A stretch of 64,000 nucleotides of DNA from Coprinopsis marcescibilis (Eukaryota > Basidiomycota > Agaricomycetes > Agaricales > Psathyrellaceae). The DNA is taken from positions 62,596-126,595 of the forward strand of contig ML210168.1 of the NCBI GenBank assembly GCA_004369085.1. The letters are read 5' to 3'. The position numbers were made by a program, and so were the translations under genes. Below, piece after piece: positions 59,681 through 64,000 of this stretch. Within the stretch, counting starts at the first letter, position 1; each line of letters starts with the position of its first letter. Under the pieces are notes generated by a model. It saw nothing but the letters and a program-made list of their open reading frames with translations. It searched no databases and was not told the origin of the DNA.

Positions 59681-61787
59681 TTAGGCCTCAGGCCCGCCAA
59701 CCACCGTCCGTTCCGGATACCTGGCCTTGACCCTTTCCCTCAAATCATCCTCGCATATCATGTCCATGTTCCCCAGCTGGTTACCTAAAGTGATCCACCC
59801 TGGCCTAACATTATGCTTCCTCCCGAAAATCTCCACCTTCCTTCCCCCAGGACATATCCTATCAATCATGTTGTAAACCTCGTCCGGCTTCCGTGACGTT
59901 TCTCGCACTTCAGAAACGATCACGTCGGTGTCCAAACCTCGGTTAATCCAAGACGGAAATTTGAGCGTCGGCGTTTCGCCTGTGCTCGAGGTATGTGTTG
60001 CAGGGGGCGGGTTTTTGATACCAACGAGCATATGTTCCTTGGTATGATTTAACCAATGGCCTGTTCTGCCTGTTCGAATCACGCGTTGAAGCTAATGGGA
60101 AGGATCAGTGAGCCAAAAGTCATCGGGAAAGCATAACTACGAGCATACCTGATTGGTCTTGACCCAGACAACCTCGTCAACACGCGTGTAGCCCCACACC
60201 CGTAGACATTCACGACCAACTTCCATGGCCCGGCCAGTGACCCACAAGAACAACATGCCCTCGTCTTGCAAAGCTGGAATGGGCATGGCTCTCATCTCGT
60301 CATCTGTCATCGTCCCGTATGGCAACTAACGGTGCTTTGAGTAAACAATAAAGTCATCACGGTTTGAAGCACTTACACTCATGTGGATATCCCATGGTGG
60401 ATCCGCCATAATAACATGAAACTTGCCCAGAACTGAATAGTCGAATCTTCGGACGTCGCAATTGATCCATTGCGGAGGAAGCTAGAAACATTGGTCAGAT
60501 ACTGACCTCACGAAATACGGAATAAGCTTACAGGTTTGCTCAGGAAACCGGCAGGTCCAAGCCCAATGCCTAGCTTATGGGCATGTTTGACCATAGCTCG
60601 GCCTTTATCCTTCTCTCGTTCCTGTTCCGCTCTTCTCTCGTCGCCGTCCCAATCAACCTCATAATGTAGGTATCTGCAAGGTGCTTTCTCCTTGCCCCTT
60701 CCACCAGCGCCTAGACCACTTGGAAGGCTGACAGGCCCTCTAGCGTTCGTAGCATTGAGGTTGAGACCACCGAGAGTCACACCACCGCTCAAGCTTGCTG
60801 CACCAGGGAACGGGCCAGGTATGGAAGGCGACTGGGCATATGTAGGCTCGGAGTAACATGTGTTCAAATAGGAGCAATGTCCAAGCGACATGTCTGTATG
60901 CGGTCGTATGAGAGGCCTAAAATGGACTTTGGAGCAAGGGGCGTTCGGTCCAGATTGACTTCGAACCTTTGCACATTCGTCCTTGGTAATATGAACGCAG
61001 ATAGGCTCAAAGTTCTCGTCTGGCGATCGAAACTGTGGATACAATCAGTCCACCGCTCCCGCATCAACATCATAATGGTACTCACCTGTTCAGCAAGCAA
61101 TCTTCCTTTGGCCGTACCGCGCTGGAGTATAGAGTATACCTCTCGAAGGTCCTTTGACAGACTGCCCAAGCTGGAGGTAGCCCTCCCAGAAGCACCTTCA
61201 GTTGCAGGCTCAAACTCGACGCCAACTCCAACAGTCTGTCTCGCTCCTTTTGTCTTTCTAACCTCTTCTTGATAGATATCATCTTCATCTTCTTCGTTTC
61301 CAGCTGCGGAATCCGCGTCTTCGTCCACAACCCGCTTCCTTTTACCCAATCCTCCGCCTACTCCTGCACTAGAGTCTTCCAACGTGTCTGTTCCCGACCA
61401 TCCTTCAGTGAGTCCAAACGCTTTGACCCCAAGCGTGACCTCCCAAATCATCATGGATTCTTCGTCGGGCCTGTTGCTACCGCTCGAACTTTCACCAGAG
61501 AACACCCTCTCCCTCGAATACGATATCCTCCCCCCTTCCCACGTCCTCGCCAGATCTTCCACAATTCTCTCAAACTTTTTCAAGTCCGTCAACTTGAGCT
61601 TTGGCGGTCGCGCATTGTTCAAAAACAGACCAGGTGGTAGCTTGGTGGTCATAACATGGGTGAGCAATTCCATCGAAGATAATGGCGTCAACCGGCTCCC
61701 AGCTCGACCGGACGACGTCGAGCTGGTCGAAGAGAACAGTTTCGTGAGCACCGTCGTCACGACAAGCCTGAGCTCCTCGTCAGACAT
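59681..61787 (-). CDS. IME4: METTL3/Ime4-type mRNA m6A methyltransferase
   Basis: Catalytic subunit of the m6A writer, acting on nuclear pre-mRNA. I chose the ATG at 61787 (MSDEELRLVVTTVLTKLFSS); an in-frame ATG at 61964 would add 59 residues of no clear character. The N-terminal half is helical with a bipartite basic signal (LGKRKRVVDEDA). Two CCCH fingers follow: PICVHITKDECAKVRSQSG with PCSKVHFRPL, and HCSYLNTC with CRYLHYEVDWD, separated by a 59-residue insert. The methyltransferase fold shows WINCDVRRFDYSVLGKFHVI, the catalytic ADPPWDIHMS, LPYGTMTDDEMRAMPIPALQ, FLWVTGRAMEVGRECLRVWG, GHWLNHTKEHMLVGIKNPP and EIFGRKHNVRPGWITLGNQL. All landmarks of an active METTL3 are present. It ends PERTVVGGPEA. 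METTL14 is not in this window. Confidence 0.93.
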
Positions 61788-62449
61788 GGTGTAGTAGCGG
61801 CAAAGTGGTCTGGGGTATAATAGACGTTGTTGGTCAACATTAAGCGCGACGAGCGCGGCGGTCCACAGGCAGCTGCCAAGCAATTGATCGGGCGCTGCTT
61901 GTTCATATGGGTCCCTATTGTGAGTTGTGGCTCCTCCACTGTCAGGACAGTCAGCGAGAGTCAATGGCTGCGAAGCTTGGAAGTTTCCCGAGTTCGAGTT
62001 AATTAATACTCTTATGTATGTGGAAGGCAGCTATAGACTCTTAAGCCAACGAACCTTTGTATGGGAGCTTCCATTCGTTGCCTTCTCTACCCGCTGGCTC
62101 TATTCTCGCCGCACACAGCAACACTGCATCCGACAAACATCCTACAGCATTTTATACAATGCATCCTAAAAATGGACCAACACCGGTCATCGAAGCCCTT
62201 TCCAGATGAACAGCCAGAGACATCTCGGTTTTCAAATTTGCAAGTTCGATTTCAAGCGCCCAAGTCAAAAGTACTCCCTATCAAGGCAGGTTGCGTCTTC
62301 CCTTCCTTCAACTCCGCAGCACGGATCCGAAGAGTTATATGTAAATCCCCGACTCGCGTTGCGTAAATCCGACTATTAGATGCCCTCCCAAATTATATTG
62401 CAAAGAGCTTAAACAACAGGTTCCGCAACAATCCCATCTTTGGACGCGG
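61788..62449. other. intergenic region upstream of the METTL3-type gene
   Basis: 662 bases between two leftward genes. An open frame continues upstream of the chosen start to 61964; the rest shows only short chance frames. No TATA box stands out. Confidence 0.45.
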
Positions 62450-63403
62450 CTACCAATGTATCTCTTTATTGTTCCAATCCCATATCTTGCCGCGCTGGTC
62501 GGTCTTCAAGATGTTCGCCACGTTAACAAGGCTCTCCGCCGCCTGGTCAGGCTCAAAGAGTTCGCGGTTTGCCTCCGATCCCCAGAATCCTTTGCTGAGA
62601 TCCGTCTTGACCGTGCCAGGATGTACGCCAATACAAACCGCGTTCTCCTTGTGTCGCAAAAGGTGGAGGTCGAACGTCTTGACAACCTGATTCAACGCGG
62701 CCTTCGAGGACCTATACGAGTACCACCCTCCACGATGGTTATCATCAATCGAGCCAACGCGCGCGGTAATATGAATCCACCGCGCCGGATTCTCAATCGC
62801 TTTGCCCGCCGCAGGAAGAAACCTTGAGAAATGCTTGATCATCAGCAGGTGCGAGATGACATTGACCTGAAAAGTCTCCTTTAAATGTTGCCAGTCAAGG
62901 TCCGCAGGCGCCTTCTCCGGATACAGTACACCGCCGGTAATGAACGCCGTTTGGAGATACGCGTCGCCACCACCGTAATTGTTGCTCAGGGACTCTTGGA
63001 GCGCGCGCGCCGCCTGCGTCATCGTTTCCTCAGAGTTTAAATCGATGTGGAGAAGGTGCAGCCGCTTTGGGTCAACGTCGCCTAGAGGCTCCAATATGTG
63101 CTTCTTGATCTTCTGTTCGGGCTCCTTGGTGCGGTGGCTGGTGTAGACTGGCAACGTGGTGGTGCGTAGGTACTGGCGTGTCAGCGCTAAGCCTAAACCC
63201 CGCGTAGCGCCGGGTGAGACGAGGATGAACGGATTGGGCATCTCGCGTTGATCTGGCGCAACCGTTGGAAGAAGGAGGTTCCTGAGTAGCGTAGGGCGCA
63301 GGGGAAAGAATTTGTACCCCGTCTTCCTGTTCACACGGGGGCGGACTATGAGATCGATGTCGATGAAACCACGATCGGGTTCACAGCCCGCACCAGGGTC
63401 CAT
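62450..63403 (-). CDS. short-chain dehydrogenase/reductase
   Basis: Intronless gene of up to 317 residues. The Rossmann start is FILVSPGATRGLGLALTRQY, with the glycine-rich loop for NAD(P). Further marks are HLLHIDLNSEETM, ITGGVLYPEKAP, FQVNVISHLLMIKHF and the catalytic pair in GGWYSYRSSKAALNQVVKTF (Tyr-x3-Lys; ITARVGS carries the usual Ser region). The end is VHPGTVKTDLSKGFWG and GKIWDWNNKEIHW. The layout resembles C-factor-like or sniffer-type carbonyl reductases. The ATG at 63403 has a good context and adds 54 residues that could form an organelle signal; the ATG at 63241 (MPNPFILVS) gives a minimal SDR of 263 residues. Substrate unknown. No intron in nearly 1 kb is unusual here. Confidence 0.86.
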   Translation of the reverse strand: MDPGAGCEPDRGFIDIDLIVRPRVNRKTGYKFFPLRPTLLRNLLLPTVAPDQREMPNPFILVSPGATRGLGLALTRQYLRTTTLPVYTSHRTKEPEQKIKKHILEPLGDVDPKRLHLLHIDLNSEETMTQAARALQESLSNNYGGGDAYLQTAFITGGVLYPEKAPADLDWQHLKETFQVNVISHLLMIKHFSRFLPAAGKAIENPARWIHITARVGSIDDNHRGGWYSYRSSKAALNQVVKTFDLHLLRHKENAVCIGVHPGTVKTDLSKGFWGSEANRELFEPDQAAESLVNVANILKTDQRGKIWDWNNKEIHW

Positions 63404-63739
63404 AATTTCACCTCATCCAACACCCGTTTCAGTCAATCAAAGTCCATTCATTAGGTTTGGGAAGATATAGTTATACACTGTGTAGCTAATTCTAGCATGA
63501 AATGTGGGTTGTATGTGTAGTGGGTGTTGAAGACATGGGGTTGTTACATACATGTGTAGAGATGCGAATATATAATACACAACAATAGTAAGATGAGCAA
63601 ATGAGACAGTAACAGCAGAGCGCGGAATGAGTGATCCAACAAAAACAAATGCAAGGGGGGAAGATAAACAAAAATACATGGGAGAGATGGGAATGGTGTG
63701 TAGGATGATGATGTGGGTGGGGGGTCCGTCAATGCATCT
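63404..63739. other. intergenic region
   Basis: 336 bases between the SDR start and the stop of the next leftward gene. A/T-rich near 63430-63650. Nothing to call. Confidence 0.45.
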
Positions 63740-64000
63740 TTAAAGTGATGGCTCTCTATCATCTACCAAGTTCGTCATGTCGGTCGTGAGCGCCGCAAGG
63801 ACACTGCGGAATTGGTTGAATTCCCGGACGTAGGCTTCGTTCATACGCAACGACGCTTCGTCCAATTCCTTGAGCTGTTTCAAAACCCTCGACGCGATCA
63901 TCGCGCTGTTGAGGGCTGTGCGACGCCTCTTGTTAAGCTTCGCAGGGGGCTCATGCCCGTCGTAGTCGTCATCGTCATGGTCGTCGTCTGATTCTCGCTT
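63740..64000 (-). CDS. 3' end of an unidentified gene (partial)
   Basis: The frame is open from the window edge (64000) to TAA at 63742-63740, 86 codons without a start, so it is the last exon of a gene beginning beyond the window. It encodes an acidic run (ESDDDHDDDDYDGHE), a basic patch (KLNKRRRTALNS) that could be a nuclear signal, and a helical end: SRVLKQLKELDEASLRMNEA, then FNQFRSVLAALTTDM. The family is not recognisable from this fragment. Codon use and the in-frame stop support a real gene. Confidence 0.6.
   Translation of the reverse strand, partial: KRESDDDHDDDDYDGHEPPAKLNKRRRTALNSAMIASRVLKQLKELDEASLRMNEAYVREFNQFRSVLAALTTDMTNLVDDREPSL

Noticed and set aside
61788..61964. in-frame N-terminal extension of METTL3
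   Set aside because: Composition unlike METTL3 N-termini; kept only as an alternative start.

Overview
This window is nuclear DNA of a filamentous basidiomycete, most likely an agaricomycete. Genes are dense on both strands. Almost every gene is cut by GT-AG introns of about 45-70 bases, a few exons are very small, 5' and 3' spacers are short, and the proteins are typical fungal housekeeping orthologues. The lysine route is the fungal alpha-aminoadipate route. I see no transposon, CRISPR array, tRNA or rRNA. Exon coordinates are hand-read from reading frame, splice signals and family conservation. Spliced genes are given as one span from start codon to stop codon.

Layout. 1-3389 (-): 5' part of a STRIP/Far11 STRIPAK subunit. 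4597-6871 (+): Pho85-type cyclin. 7959-11835 (-): ubiquitin-activating enzyme UBA1. 12879-14085 (-): an unnamed protein with a cyclin-box-like segment. 14366-16871 (-): splicing factor Cactin. 17098-19460 (+): mitochondrial ClpX. 19729-20620 (-): RanBP1/Yrb1. 20820-21687 (+): p24 cargo receptor Emp24. 22078-25305 (-): kinesin-8. 25574-26785 (+): dihydroorotase. 26853-28028 (-): cytochrome-b5-reductase-like flavoprotein. 28129-30188 (+): C2H2 zinc-finger regulator. 30658-36425 (-): giant coiled-coil protein with a GAR domain. 37081-41079 (-): protein with about forty WG/GW dipeptides. 41718-42907 (+): single-pass membrane protein. 43088-44704 (-): homoisocitrate dehydrogenase. 44953-46736 (+): Cdt2. 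47064-48001 (-): Arl1. 49028-50511 (+): WKF-domain protein. 50782-53125 (-): 5-aminolevulinate synthase. 53319-55242 (-): acetylornithine aminotransferase. 56061-57542 (-): Cwc21/SRm300-type splicing factor. 57732-59250 (+): alpha/beta hydrolase of the CLD1/ABHD4-5 type. 61787-59681 (-): METTL3/IME4 m6A methyltransferase. 62450-63403 (-): short-chain dehydrogenase. 63740-64000 (-): 3' end of another gene.

The genes do not form one pathway. Functional threads are mitochondrial matrix metabolism (ClpX, ALAS, Lys12, Arg8, the flavoprotein), RNA processing (Cactin, Cwc21, METTL3), cell-cycle and ubiquitin control (cyclin, UBA1, Cdt2) and cytoskeleton or trafficking (kinesin-8, GAR protein, Emp24, Arl1, RanBP1).

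The observations I rate highest are the WG/GW-rich protein as a possible Argonaute-binding platform, the 7- and 17-base microexons in clpX (one carrying the P-loop), introns cutting the P-loops of three unrelated NTPases, four CP heme-regulatory-type motifs in ALAS with its activator ClpX in the same window, the expanded second zinc finger of METTL3, and MCB-like sites plus a PIP-like motif in Cdt2.
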